NCBI RefSeq assembly: GCF_003073045.1
Contig: NC_037591.1
Location: forward strand, 28,615,319 to 28,679,318
Direction of reading: 5' to 3'
Length of the DNA stretch: 64,000 nt
Source of the DNA: Pomacea canaliculata
Taxonomy: Eukaryota > Mollusca > Gastropoda > Architaenioglossa > Ampullariidae
Notes under the pieces: generated by a model
Seen by the model: the letters and a program-made list of their open reading frames with translations, nothing else
The model's database searches: none
What the model was told of the DNA's origin: nothing
Program-made: the position numbers and the translations under genes
Part shown: positions 20,165-33,000 of the stretch, piece by piece
Layout: each line of letters begins with the position of its first letter
Position numbering within the stretch: position 1 is the stretch's first letter

Positions 20165-20815
20165 TTATGTTCGCATTTGTTCTGTCCCGGCTCAACTATT
20201 GTAACTCTCTGTTGATCTCACTGACTGCCTGTTCAACAAGTTCCAGAGAGTTCAGAACTATGTTGCTTGCATTGTATTTCACAAGGAGAAGGCTGATTGT
20301 GTCACACCACTTCTGCGCGATCTCCACTGGCTGTCAGTTCGGGTAAGATCGTCATACGTTGCTATCGTGTTGTCCATGGCTTGGCCCCAGTCTGAGCTTG
20401 TGTCGCCCTACCAATCTGGCAAATGAAGGTTTAGGACTCTGCCCACGCCGGTTTTCTCACTTTTCCACGTATCAGACTGGAGAGATTCGCCCGTTGTTCA
20501 TTCTATTTATCTGTCCCCAGTATTTGGAATGCCCTGCCTCTCTCTCTCTGCGTACAGTGAGGACGCTATATGGGGACTTATAACCCATTTCTTTCGAAAA
20601 TCCCTACTGTAATCGGTTTACCCTAACTGTCAGTTTCTCCACCTTTTTCTCTCTGCATTCTTTCATGTTCCTGGCAGTGCTCACCGTGCATGTATGTACG
20701 TTTCCCTGATTGTGATGCCCTTCTCTGTTATACGGCATCAATACCCTCTGTTGAGCGCACTGAGCTCGCCTCCATGTAGGAAAATGCGCTACTGTATATA
20801 AATCATCTTATTAAA
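20165..20815 (+). pseudogene. Decayed CR1/L2-like LINE, C-terminal ORF and 3' end
   Basis: Frame-shifted translation shows SRLNYCNSLL, then matches to the LLRDLHWL(P/S)VR motif (about 20315-20345) and WNALPLSLRTV near 20530, in the order found in the C-terminal part of CR1/L2-type reverse transcriptase ORFs. It ends with a TATAAATCATC tail near 20795. Many stops; dead copy. Confidence 0.65.
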
Positions 20816-21974
20816 CTGTGCCAATGCCGTAAGTAGCCTAATTGATCATTAGCTTAGTCTTTTCTGCAATAATCTCCAAGCCTTACAATGCTGATGCTTT
20901 TTCAAGGCGTTCAACAAAATCAGAAAGATCTTGTTCTTTTTAGAATTTCACATCAATTTTACGTTAAATATCCCCTCGGTGGTGATGTGGATTTCTCTGA
21001 AACCTGCCTACTCTGCGGGTGATTTTTAAAAATAGTTTCAGTATGGTCATTGTGGGTTTTTTTTTTTGCTTGGGTGATTGATGAGGCTGCTAGTGGGATA
21101 GTCTTGGCGTAGTTATAAATTACCTTTTTTGCCTTGTTTAAGTTCATCGGCACTATTTTTCAGGTTTCAAATCTTGTTAAATATAATTAGTGTGTCAGGT
21201 GTGACCAAGAGCTTGACGAGGCGATGTTTTCGAAGGATCTCATTGGCTATTTCACTCATGAAACAACGTTTGGATTTTCTTGTGTCAATAGTCACTAGAT
21301 GAGGAATCACTTGTGAACATGCACTGTCCCTCCTCAGTTCAAGCAGGCTGTTGTGACATTACTTTTGAAGACGCCTAGGTTTGATCTCAATTATTTTAAG
21401 AACATCCCCCCCCCCCCCGTTCCAAATCATTCCTGTTTAAGATTTTATAGTCTCTCTTGCCCAGATACAAAACATTCTTTTTGAGGTTTATCAATCTGCC
21501 TACCGCCAGAACTATTGTACAGAGATTGTACTCTCTGTTCTCAATAAAATGCTTGAAAAGACTGATGAGCGATCGATGTCTGTACTGGCGTTGCTTGATT
21601 TGAGTGCAGCGTTTGACCATAATATGTTGTTTGAAAGACTCAGTGCAACATGGTGTTGATGGTGCAGTTCTCGTTTAGCTCCACTCTTATTTGCATGGTC
21701 GTGTCCAGTATGTTGTGGTTGACGTTAAGTCGCCTCGATGCCAACTGAGCAGAGGGCTTCTCGGAGCTGGGTACTCGGTCCAGTGTTCTTCACACTATGC
21801 GTTCAGCCTATGATATTATCTGCATTCATGACTAACTGCTCCTTTCGTAAGTTCGCTGATGACACCGAATTGTCCAAAAATGCTCCCCAACCACATACAT
21901 TTCCTCATTCCTCTGAGCTGTGTTTAGAATTGCATTACTGATGTTCTTGCCTTGAAGACTAGCAATAAAATACT

Positions 21975-22000
21975 AAAAAAAAAAAAAAAAAAAAAAAAAA
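21975..22000. repeat. Poly-A run, 26 bases
   Basis: Lies inside the LINE ORF just after the FADD box region. The reverse-transcriptase reading resumes directly after it, so it looks like an expanded lysine-codon tract, not an insertion tail. Confidence 0.8.
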
Positions 22001-22459
22001 CCACACCTGAGGTAAGTTTGTTGACATTATAGGAATCGAGGTATCTTTCGAAACTGATGTAAAATATCTTGGCTGTATCTTGATCAAGCTTTTCCCATGT
22101 ACCAGCCGGTAAGTACCATCTGCCGAGCAGCTTTCTTACACCTCCATAAGATTGCGAAAATTCAGACGTATCTGTAGGGAAATAGTACTGTTAGACTCCC
22201 CCGATATCGTATCTTCCTCTATTACATACTGTGCGTTGGTTTATGGGATATATGCTAACCAAAATTCTATTAGTGACCATTGGTCAACCCCACCCGTGAT
22301 ATAAGCATGGACGCATTTGTTGAGGGAACTTCACTGGTGACCAACTAAATAAGGGCGTAGGTTTGCCTTCGTCGCCCCATCTGTTTGGAATTCCCTTCCC
22401 TTTCACCTGAGGCACACATATTGTCAGCATTTTAAGACTGTTAACACACTTGTTCCGTC

Positions 22460-23009
22460 TGTTACGAATTAAATGACGTAGCGGTCTGTGTGAGGTGTCG
22501 CCCTTCGCTTTGATGAGGTATCTGACCCCGCCTGACCTGCTGGTGTCGGCCGCAAGGCTGTGACCCGGCCAGCCTAGGTCATTCTAGCAGGTACGTGAGC
22601 AAGTGTGACTGACGCAAGCCTTGCATGGTACCTGGAATGTTCGGTGCGAGAGAGCGCAAAAGTAACGAGGAGATGCTGGATGTACCGAGATGACTTAGTA
22701 TATTGTAGATAAGCGGTGAGAGTGAGTGTTAAGTGACAGTCGGAGTAAAGGTGCGCTGTTAGAGTAGTTTCAGGGTGTGTCGCTGACGATTGTGTTTTCG
22801 GCATGTGTCGCCGATTTGCCAGCGTGTATACAAGTGGACACTGTCGTATAAACTGTAAATAACGATCTTCGTTGAAATATCTTCGAAAGCAAAGACTCAT
22901 TTCCTTGGAGAAATTGGCACCGTAGATTTAGGACCCCAAAACGAGCCGTTTAACTTTTGCTTTATTTGTTGCTCCGTTTGGTGACGGACAACCACCACCA
23001 TCCATAACA
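22460..23009. mobile_element. Possible solo LTR or LTR fragment inside a LINE
   Basis: A 550-bp block begins TGTTA and ends TAACA, the short inverted TG...CA ends of LTRs. Its composition is unlike the LINE it splits: upstream of it is the LINE ORF end, downstream its 3' tail. A TTGGCACCG segment near 22914 resembles a primer-binding-site neighbourhood. No matching target duplication was found, so the call is weak. Confidence 0.3.
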
Positions 23010-23449
23010 CTAATGCTTTTGAATGATAGTGTTTCATTGTTTAGAATTTTAGATGATGCACAATCTTGTTTCGCTGTTTAAATAATATTGTAAATTACTG
23101 TGAGCCATTAAAGAACGTCGCTCTAAAAAAAAAAAAAAAGTAATAATGTATGCGTGCCCCTGATAGTAAGTGGTGCAAACATTTCCTCTGCCTGGTCATT
23201 GCCTGCAATTTTTCTATCTTTTAGGTCTTAACAGTGTTCTTATTGTCTCTTTCCTTACCTTCCTTACCTTCCTTATCCCCCCACCCCCAAGCACACACAC
23301 ACACTTTATTCTGGGCTGGCCTTCAGTTCTGGTGATATGCTGGTTTCCCATCAGTCGTTTTTTAAAACTCATTGGTCTTCAAATTTTGGTGTGAGCCTCG
23401 TCATCGGCTTCCCAGGACATGCTTTAATGGAGAGTGAGAAAGGTTTTTG

Positions 23450-23795
23450 GGCATCCCAAGGCGGAGAAACAGCCCTGGGTCACAAAGGAAGTTCTCGATC
23501 TTTTCGGCCATGAAGAGTAAGAATCCCTGAAAAACCTTGAGGCAGCCGCTGCTTACGGGAAGACCAAACACGAGACATGGAAAAAGCAAAAAGGCAGCCA
23601 GGGAAACCTGAATCGAGGACAGACGCCATGAAATCAATGGGTATGGCCTGGGGCGACAACCACAAATCCTTCCGCCTATTCAGGACCCTCACAAATAAGG
23701 GCCAGCAGAAAACGTCAACAGTCGACAAGGCTGTCCTAGACCAATGTCCTACTAAACCTTTGCGATCCCTGTACGTGTTTCTCAGCTTCTCTAGG
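23450..23795 (+). pseudogene. LINE fragment, linker between endonuclease and reverse transcriptase
   Basis: Translation gives EKQPWVTKEVLDLF, a conserved block upstream of the reverse transcriptase in one widespread LINE type. It is followed by degenerate sequence that parallels 35780-36000 (KKQPWVTNSILDFFDKRE). Stops present. Confidence 0.5.
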
Positions 23796-23799
23796 TCAA

Positions 23800-24980
23800 A
23801 GCAGTGTGGCGTTGTTTTCAGCTTCTGTATTTCAGGCATCTACACTACAGAGAATAAGGTCGCTGCCTGTGTCAGCACCTAAATACGACTACGTTTTCTC
23901 TCTGTTGACTTAAAGCTCCATTAGCATCATATGTAATCCATTTGGTTAAGGACTAAACCATCTGAAGTGTGGGGAGCAGGTGATGACGGTTAAAGATACT
24001 TTTTTCTGAACAACAAAGGCTACATTATCTTGTTAGTGATGGTGTTTGTCACACGCCATGTCTCAGATCATATATAGAATGACTGACTCTACATTTGCGT
24101 TGAAGATGCGGATCTTGGTGTGTACCAGGAATTTCTTGTCGGGATAATATTTTCAACTTCCATCAGGCAACAGATTCTGTGTGCCTGCATTCAGGACCAA
24201 CAGATTGAGGTTGTCCTTTAATTGTTTCGGGCGTGCGACTTCTGAACGTTGCTATGTGGGAATGAATGTAGCTCCTATGTGAGCCTGAGCCAAGAATGTA
24301 TGTCGATTTGATACAGCGGATATGAATATGTTGTGGTATTGTTGTTTTGTTGTGTTTTGGTGCCGTCTGGGATAGTCTTATCTTATTTATACTCATAGTT
24401 TATACTCATAGTCATGGGAGGTAAAGGCCTTAAATAACACTTAGTATAATTTATATTTCTCTCAAAGCGTGGTAAACATTTACAATAAGAACTATTCATG
24501 CAGCATTCTAACTCGTGTTAGTTAAAATGATGTGTTACATTAACATTCACTGAAGTTAATTGGAAGAGGGAATCTCGATCGTAGTGTTTCTTTTTTTTAA
24601 CAACTCTGTTAGGTCAGATCTGAGTCATTTTCAAACAGAAAATCACTGCAAAAAGAAGTAATGCAGAGGGTGAACAGCAGTTCAAAAGCAGAGTTAAGAC
24701 CAGTTATGGATCAACTTCATTATCATTTTTCAGTTGATGAATATACATGAAGCGCCTATTAATCGGTCATTGAGATTCATAGTTTTAAACATGTTTTCAA
24801 TCAGATTTCATTAAAACATCATTATTTCTCCGAAAACATCGTAGATATATGTAGAAAGAACATTTCATGGAACTTTTTCATTCATGCTAATTATATAATT
24901 GTTTTGTTTTTAAAAGTATTTTGAGTAATCCTCACCATAGAGGTGACTGAGAGAAGAAGAAGCAGACGAGAATGTTTTCA
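23800..24980. other. Intergenic, nothing recognised
   Basis: AT-rich sequence upstream of the promoter of the next gene; no coding or RNA signature noted. Confidence 0.5.
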
Positions 24981-24984
24981 TATT

Positions 24985-25142
24985 CCCGCTTCCGGTAGGA
25001 CCTCCATTTCAAGATCCAATCGTTCACGGCGTTGCCCACCACGTGACCACGCCTCCTTGCGTCTGAAGCTGTTCGCCTCGTGTCAAACTAGCGTTTTACA
25101 CCTCCAATTCGGCTTTTGTTAGCTGCAAAATTTGTGGTTAAA
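24985..25142 (+). promoter_or_regulatory. TATA-less promoter of the TAKEG-repeat gene
   Basis: Within 160 bases of the start codon lie an ETS-type GCTTCCGGT (24988-24996), CCAAT (25016-25020), the E-box CACGTG (25040-25045) and a KLF/Sp-like CCACGCCTCC just after it. The region is GC-richer than its surroundings. A further YY1/ETS-like pair, AATATGGCGCCGGAA, sits in intron 1 at 25473-25487. The clustering fits a broadly expressed gene; this is inference from motifs. Confidence 0.5.
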
Positions 25143-28100
25143 ATGGCCGATGCAAAGTCCACACTGGCCCGTGATGGTACCATGGATGTTACTGCAAAGG
25201 TTTGACAATTTTGATCATTGATTTGATGCAGATTTTGATGTTTAAATTTGCACCCCATTGTAGTTTTCGACGCCATTACAAATCGACTGAAATTTGTCAA
25301 CTACCAGTGACCTATATTTTGAATTTAGACACTTTAGTTTTAAAACTTCATTATATTTGTTTTTAAAGTATGAAAGAATATTGTTTCTACTTTGTTGATG
25401 CTGATTACGCGCACCGTAGCGAATGATGATAGCTGTGATAGGAAGTTCTAAAGCATCCGTTTGGAAATATTCAATATGGCGCCGGAAAGAGCAAGGTCAT
25501 GTTTTTGAACAGCTTCTGCGTTAAAACGTGCCAGAGCGTCGCATTCACGATATAATGTGTTGTGGTTCAGTTCAGCTGTTTCTCAAACCATTTTGGTATT
25601 ATGAAAACAACTTGGTCTTGCGTTTACTTGTTGGTGATAGCATGTTATTATACTTTCCAAAGAGTAGGCCGGTTTAACTTCCTATGAAAAGATCATCTAT
25701 AATATCTGCCTGCGATGCCTTGGTTCTTAATGCCTTGTTATTGTTATCATATAGCTTATTCTTAAGCCGAATTACTTAAGCACATAACTACGTAAAAGGG
25801 AGAGACAACAGATAGCTCGTAGGTAATGTAACGTTGTTTTACGATGTTTACACTAAGTGGAAGTAAACCTGTGTATTCTATCAACTATGATTACAAATGC
25901 GAAATCTGATTGCAGATAGTAATAAAAATGCGCGCATCACCAGAAACAGGTTATAAAGGAAGACAATGTAAAGATAGACACTCTATACACGCCAATTGTT
26001 TGTTTGAGATGAATAGACATGCTTCTGATGGGTCTATTTTGTTCATCATCATCAGAACTCCGAAACAAAACATGATCGAAATGCCGATTCAGTGCACGAA
26101 ATATACGGTTATCTCCACTACTGTGTAGATATTGTAACAGTGTTTCATTACTTACAGTGTCAGGTTTTTTACAGTCAAGGACAACTAATAGACAGTTACT
26201 TTATTGTTGGGGTTTTTGAAATATTTGATGATTTTCTTTAACTTGAACAAAGCAAGTCCATATTTACACTTTGTTTTTATGGTTCAGTTATTGGTCAAGC
26301 CATTTTAATCTCAGAGATTTGATGGCATACTCTTGTGCAACAAATCTGACATAGTATTCAATAAATTGAGCCAGATAAACATGAATATATTTTTTTGGGG
26401 GAAGTTGTGACATCCAGATTGGTTTGCCAAAATGAAGTAAAATAGTGCATTGAAGCAAGCAGTTGCTTAGAAAAAGTTTTAAGTGTAATTTTGACATTTA
26501 AAAAAAAATAGTCCTAGTATTGTCTTGGTGATTCTAGGCTAGACAGGTAGGTGGCAGGAATTTAGGTACATTATTGCTTGTCAAAAATTTCATCTTTTTT
26601 TAAAAAAATTATACAAAATTAGCAAAGAGGCACAAAATTCATCTTGTACAATTTTTAAATGTGACATTTGTTTTGGAAAAAGTTATAAATATTTTACTCT
26701 GCAAGCACCCACCCCTTTGATTTTGAAAGAAAGTAAATGTGGTCCCTACTCCTAATATCCATGGCTAAAACTTGTGAACTTTTCATACTTCTGAGGTCTT
26801 TTTATAGACAATATCAGTACATCCCACTTTTTGTTATTTGGGCTTGATATTGTTTTTAAGCCAGTTCAGGTTCTCCTGATTTTTTTTTTTTTTAAGGATA
26901 GGAAGCTATTAGGTTATCAGCTACTCGTACATAAAGTGGAACAGGCATAGATATGGTTAAAAGGTTATAAAAATATCTAAGTGTTTAATTTGTAAAAGCA
27001 ATGAGGGATACAACCAATTCAAGATATGTTCCATAAAATTGTTGTCATTAAGCTCATTCAACTATAAACATGAGCTGAAGTATATGCAAGCAGTGTTTGT
27101 GGGTAAAATATGAATGAGATGGCAACAACTGCCAGACTTTCTGGGCTTTATTTTTTTTTTCTGCAGACTTTGAAAACTGTGGAGTAAAAGTTTTGTGCCA
27201 AAATATATAGGCCCAACCCAGATTTTTTTCACTAGTATTTTCAAGAAACCTAAAAACCAAACAAGTTTGTTCATTTCTAAGATATTTTTCCATTGCGCTT
27301 AAATGTAGATAATCATGATGTACAAAATCTACCAATGTCATTACTCTTTTTGTTAGGTCCAGCTAATGGAGGGGCTTCCCAAAACCACAGATGCTTTTTA
27401 CACATGACTTGTGTTCTTAGGTACAGGATGGTTGATCAATTTCATTAAGTTATGTGCGTTTTCCACCCCCTCAGGAGGGTATTGAGTATCTAAAAGCTGA
27501 AGGCAAGATCGCACTGCTGGAAGCACAGGGTCTTATGGAACCAGAGGCCTCAAAACCAGATCTACAACGAGACAGTACCATGGCTGTCACAGCAAAGGTA
27601 ACCCCTAACCTATTTTGATTGCTGTAGGTTTCATGCGGGGTTTTAACTGCAAAAACTGTTTTTGAACTAAAGATGTTTGTGATATCGATTTTTATATGGC
27701 TTTTTTCTGCAGGAGGGGGAGCAATTGCTGGAAAATGCGGGAGGCAAACCAGATCCAGATGCCCAAACTCGAGGACAGCAGCGCAAGATTGATGAAATCA
27801 AGAGTGAGACAGTGCCAGAATCTCCCGCCAAAAAAGCAAAACTTACCAAAGAAAGTACTATGGCAGCAACTGCCAAGGTTTGTTCATACATATTTTTTCC
27901 AAAATAAACTTTTCCTGTTATCATAAATTTAGTAAAGTGCTTGTATGTGTGTTTTAGAAGGAGATTAGTATCTTGTGGATCTGAGATGAATTTTGTGTAA
28001 AGTCTATAAGTAGCTTAAATATTGGCTGTGCTAATATCTTTCCTGCCTGCTGCTAGGCAAGAGCCTGTCGTACACGCAGGCTCCATGGGCAAACCCCATA

Positions 28101-30062
28101 GTGACATACACATGGTGGGCACATGTACATCTGTTTGCAGGACAGAAGTCATCAGCTTAACTGACCTGCCTCAAGATGAAATCTACCCTAGAATATATTT
28201 TTTAAGGACCAAAATATATTTAGTGAAAGAAATTATAAAACTTTTGTAACATGATTCAGCAGCAAATATATGAGAATAGGTAGTGTGATGATAGTATTCA
28301 ATTCATACTTCATAACAACAGATAAACAGGTTTTATTTTATATTTTCTGTTCATTCTCTGGTCTGTTTTATTGAAGAAACCCACAATCTTCCTGAAACAG
28401 TTCATGATAAAGTGATTGTCTTGCTGCCATTTTTGCACATTTTGTAAATCACTAGGTTGCTGTAAATTTTTTTTAAAGTGTCAATCTGTCAATGTGACAA
28501 ATGATCCTGACCTTTAAAGATATCTTATGCTTTTATGCTATGATAATATTTTGTGGGCATGCATGCCCTTTTCTGCTTATTAGGCCATCATGCATTGGCA
28601 AGCATATGCTTTAATATCATAATCAAGAGGACTGTTCTACCCAAGAGGGGGGGTTATGGTGCTATCTATAGGCTGAAAATAATGTTTATTGTGTCGTTGA
28701 TTTGATTTTTTGTAGTCTTTAATGTGCAGCACATTGAACTTTTATCCACATAGGGGAATTCAATCATTACGATTATCATTATTAAGACTAGTGTGCAGGG
28801 TAAATTACCAATGCTTGTAGAAGTCGCTTCATAGGCAGTTATGAAAGCAATTGCTAACATTGCTGCATAAGGCAGTGTACAAAGAGGGTATTTTTCACAT
28901 TTCTACAGATAGACTAAAAGATATACCTACCTTCAGGAATAATTTTTCTGAAGCTACTTTTCTTGGCATTGTTTAATCGGTTGTTTCCTGGCAATAATTT
29001 ATAATTCAAAAAAGGTGATTTATGGATCAGAAGTTTCTTTGCACGAAAGGCACTTAAACTTGTTGCATGTAGAACACTTATCTGTGTGTTTTATGTGTTT
29101 AGATTCCTTCTAATCTGAAGCTTTTTTAAAAATTGTTTGATTATAGTTTCTGAACTGAACATACTTTAAGAGGTTTGATTATGTTTCAATCTGCAGGAAG
29201 GTAAAGAATTGCTCGGCAAGGAAAAGCTGGGAGACACACGGCAAGAGACTGCTAAGCAAAATGCTAATAAGGCAGCACCAAAGAGAGGAGTGACAATTGC
29301 TAAAACTGTTGAAGAAGGTAAACTTGTATTTGTTTTTGTTTAAAGGATAAATATATGGAGTTTTAAAAAGATTCTGGCTTGATTTGTTCTTTCAGCTTTA
29401 TAAACCATGTTTGTTGTTAGAGGAAAATTGTTATGCTAAGATGGGCATTTATAAACTTGAGTGAATGCTAAATGTCATTGTTTCTTGTCTGTATCAAATG
29501 GCCAGAATTTTTATTTTTACTTTTAACCAGTAGAACCTGGTCATTTATGCTGCATTGATGTTGTTTAAAATGTGATGATATTTGTAAAGATCTATATAAG
29601 TTGCTTTTTAAATATTAATGTTATCAAATGTATTGTCTAATAGAAATAAAGAACAGGTAAGTGTTGATTTATGACAATAGTTTTTATATTTGACTTTAGT
29701 ACATCTCTCTTTTGTCACTTTGTTCCCCTGAGCATTTTCTGGAATGATGTTAAAGCAATTAGTGCTGTGTCTATCTGTTTACAGCAAAGTTTATGCTGGA
29801 GGGAAAAGAAATAGATGTCAATGAAGGCCGTCGTACAAGGTCACAAAGTAAACCTGCATCTACTACCCCTCCAGCTAAACCAACCGTGAAAAGAGGAGGA
29901 ACAATGCAGAAGACAGCAAAAGAAGGAAAGGAATTCGTGAAACGTGGGAAGGGAAAGGCGAGGGGAAAATCAGCAGCAACAACAGATGATTCTGGTGATA
30001 AGCATGATGATGATGATGAGGAGGAAGAGTCACCAAAAGAGTGTGAGAAAGCTGCTGAGTAG
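25143..30062 (+). CDS. Unrecognised nuclear-type protein with five TAKEG repeats
   Basis: Five exons: 25143-25199, 27475-27597, 27713-27877, 29197-29317, 29785-30062. They join in frame to 247 residues from ATGGCCGATG. A motif of form (S/G)TMxxTAKEGxxLL occurs five times: residues 12-25 (GTMDVTAKEGIEYL), 53-66 (STMAVTAKEGEQLL), 108-121 (STMAATAKEGKELL), 147-160 (VTIAKTVEEAKFML) and 194-207 (GTMQKTAKEGKEFV). Introns 1-3 fall exactly between AAG (Lys) and the Glu codon of repeats 1-3, all phase 0. Intron 4 splits repeat 4 four bases further on; repeat 5 is uninterrupted. PAKKAKL (residues 99-105), RRTRSQS (171-177) and KRGKGKARGK (208-217) look like nuclear-localisation or nucleic-acid-binding segments; the tail is Asp/Glu-rich. 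No signal peptide or membrane segment. I do not recognise the family. It reads as a mostly disordered, possibly chromatin-associated protein. Confidence 0.88.
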
Positions 30063-33000
30063 TGAGAGTGTTGGTCAGGCATGAATTTTGTCCGTGAGAG
30101 AGAACAAGTGTGAGAGGTGTGAAATGCCAGCAGACTCAACATGATATCAACCACCAGTCATTTGTCATGTGTAGATTCAGCATCTTGTCTCACCTATTTT
30201 TCCAATCCAGACTGTAGGACAGAAACTTGTAAGCTGGTTTTAAACGTAAAATGTACAGAGTTCTTCAAAGTTAATAGTCATACAATTTTCATTTCATTGA
30301 CAAGTTAATTTACACATGCTCTTGTGGCAGTTCATGTTTATTATTATTATTGTTCACTTCTAATTTTGTTAATGAATTCATTAAGGCATTGGTGGGGTTG
30401 TGTAAACTGTGTTTGCAGGTTTTCAGGAAAAGGGGAGAGATAAGTCCTTTCAGAACAGAATTGAAGTGTTATGCAATATAACATCAGGAAATGATTAATA
30501 TTTTCCTTGCTGGTTAATCAACATCACATTGTAAATTATTCTGGCAAATTGCAGTGAATGAGCATATGAATTTATTGCAACAATCCATCACGAGCAAGAT
30601 ATTTGTAAATTATTTTACTAAAGAGTGATTTTGCATGCACGAAAGACTTGTTTCTGGTTCAGTCTTATTGAAATTGATGATAAACTTTCTGAAATGTTTT
30701 GGAGACCAGAACTGTATCATTTCAAAGTGTTCTTTGATTTAAGATATGTAAGTAATTGGGTAAATTCATATGCAAGCCATATGAAATGAGGCAGCTGAAC
30801 TCCCGTGAAAGCTCTAAGTCAGCACGCACAGATGCTAATCAGTTATGTTATCTGTTAAACACAGTTCTTAAAGTATATAACTTCTCGTTCTGAAGGATTG
30901 AAATTGGAAAGTTATTTCATTATTTGCAAAGTAGATACCATCTTGTGGAATATTTAAATCAATGCTGTTATTTTATTCAACTGTCATTATGTTTGCATGT
31001 CCTTAGGCTACTCTTTGCTTCTGATTGAGTTTTCAGTGCAGTTGGTAGTTTCTTTGAGAGACTCATTCGAGAGTCTGATTATATAACACAATCAAGTCTA
31101 CTTACGCATATTTATCCTTCAGGACATGTGTGAAATTCATTCAGTATTGAAAGTCACACCATATTGTCACTGTTGGAGAATATATTTACACATTGTTTCA
31201 TCCATTGTAAAGGGACCCTGATGTAGGGATAAATTCTAAAGTGAAATGTAGCTTGCTGGAATGGAAGGAAACTTGTGCTAAAGTGAACCTTTCTCTTGTA
31301 ACAAGTCATTTCTTGTGTCCGGGGTTGGACTGAGGCAGCAATTTATGTGTTCATCAAGATTAAATCTGCTTTTTTTTTAATCCCCCCTCCCACTTTTTTT
31401 TTAATAAACATTGCATGTCATGAGAGTTGATGGTGGTGATGCTACTTTTAGTTCTCTATCCCATGACTTTGTTTTAATAATAATAATAAATCTTACACAT
31501 GCATATGCTGTTTTAATCTTCACATATTTCATGTTTATCTTTAAATGCTGTATTTTATGTAGCAGAAAGAAATGAGCTTCTTTGGTTATAACAGATTTCA
31601 GAACTAGAAAAATGTGCTTCTGGACTGTGCCACATGCACTAACAAGATCTGTGTAAAACTTCAAATAATATTTCAGAGATGATCACTCTTGGTAAAGGTG
31701 GAAGCAGGAAAGGCAGCTGGTTTTGCTGAAGTGTTTCAGCAGTAGTGGGAGGGTAATGAGAAGTTGTTGATTTACTGTCTTAAGTGGGTATATTCTGCCC
31801 ACTTAATGGAATGCAAACCATTTTTACAAGGTTATTTGTTTACCAAGTCTAAGTTTGCAATTTCACCACCCTTTATTTTATTTGACTGACTTATATTGCA
31901 GAGAACAGAAATGCATTATATCTACTGCTTTTGGCTAATAAAAAGGTGCAAAGTGTAAGGTGCTGGTTCAAAAGGACCTGTAGTACATTTCTGAGGTGGA
32001 ATGTTTGAATGTCTTTTGTTTCTGGAATGATTTTGAAACAGTATTGTTTCCATTGGGGTTGATACAGAATTTTGAAAAAGTTTTGGGAAAATGGGGAAAC
32101 ATTTTGTAGACTCATCGCCCAGACAATTTTTTTCAGTTAAAATGAACTTGGTTGCAGTGTTTACATAAGATACTAAGTATTCTGCTGTTGATGCAGAGGT
32201 ACATTGCCTGTAGACCTACAGTGAAGACAGTCACAAGTCACACAAAATTATAAAGATAATTTCTTACAGTATACTCTGCATGATAAGTTCTAATTGATTT
32301 TATTAATTAAATTTGAATGATAGGGATAAAATGCCTGCAAAGCTTGTAAGGCATGAATTTTAATGGTACACAAAAGAGTAATCTTCAATGCCTTAAGGAA
32401 AGAATTCAAATACCTTCAAACCTATGATGTGCAGATCCTCTGATCAGTGAACACTTTCCATTCTCAAGACGCTTTTGGGATGCACTCTGTGTTTTATTTT
32501 ACAAAAGCTTTTTCTTGTTTTCATGTCATAAATCTTCCTGAAAAAGAATAAGTAAAGTGGAGATCAAAGAGTTGAAAATGGTTAGCTAAAACATAAATTT
32601 CTAAGAGAAAAAAATGCTCATTTTAAACAAACTAGAAAATTTTCAATAATTTAAATGCAATGAAACCTGTGACATGCAAAATCAGCAAAGTCTTTATCTC
32701 TCGACGCTTTTAGTTCACACAGTTTTATTCTATCACAGTACCTCTTGCCACCAGACGTCTGAAATATGAATAGATGTTGTGAAGACAAAATTTTTTCCAT
32801 TGCCTGTCTTGGTGTATAGTTTTCCAGTTATTTTCTGGTTCGTTTTCATTGGTGTCAGTTGGAAAAAATAACTTTTATCTCTTATCCCATTTCAAAGTCC
32901 CATCCATCTTGGATTTGGCTACACTCAATGGAAATTGTTTATGTTAAAGACCTTGGGTTTGTTTTTATTTATATAGCTACTGACTTGCATGCATTGTCCT

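Larger units (their letters stand above)
21440..23135 (+). pseudogene. Decayed CR1/L2-like LINE, reverse transcriptase core to 3' end, interrupted
   Basis: Matches run in order through several frames: YQSAYRQNYCTE and LLDLSAAFDH near 21500-21620, then VLGPVFFTLCVQP, then the catalytic box as FADDTELS near 21860. Next come DVKYLGCILI near 22060 and APSVWNSLPFHLRHT near 22375-22425. Frameshifts and stops make it non-functional. A 26-base A run sits at 21975-22000 in what should be coding sequence, and a foreign block at 22460-23009 separates the ORF end from a 3' tail ending in an A-run near 23125-23139. Confidence 0.7.

Noticed and set aside
23480..23839. 119-codon minus frame
   Set aside because: Shadow of the plus-strand LINE linker fragment.
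29771..30154. 127-codon minus frame
   Set aside because: Shadow of exon 5 of the TAKEG-repeat gene; Ser-rich because it mirrors the acidic tail.
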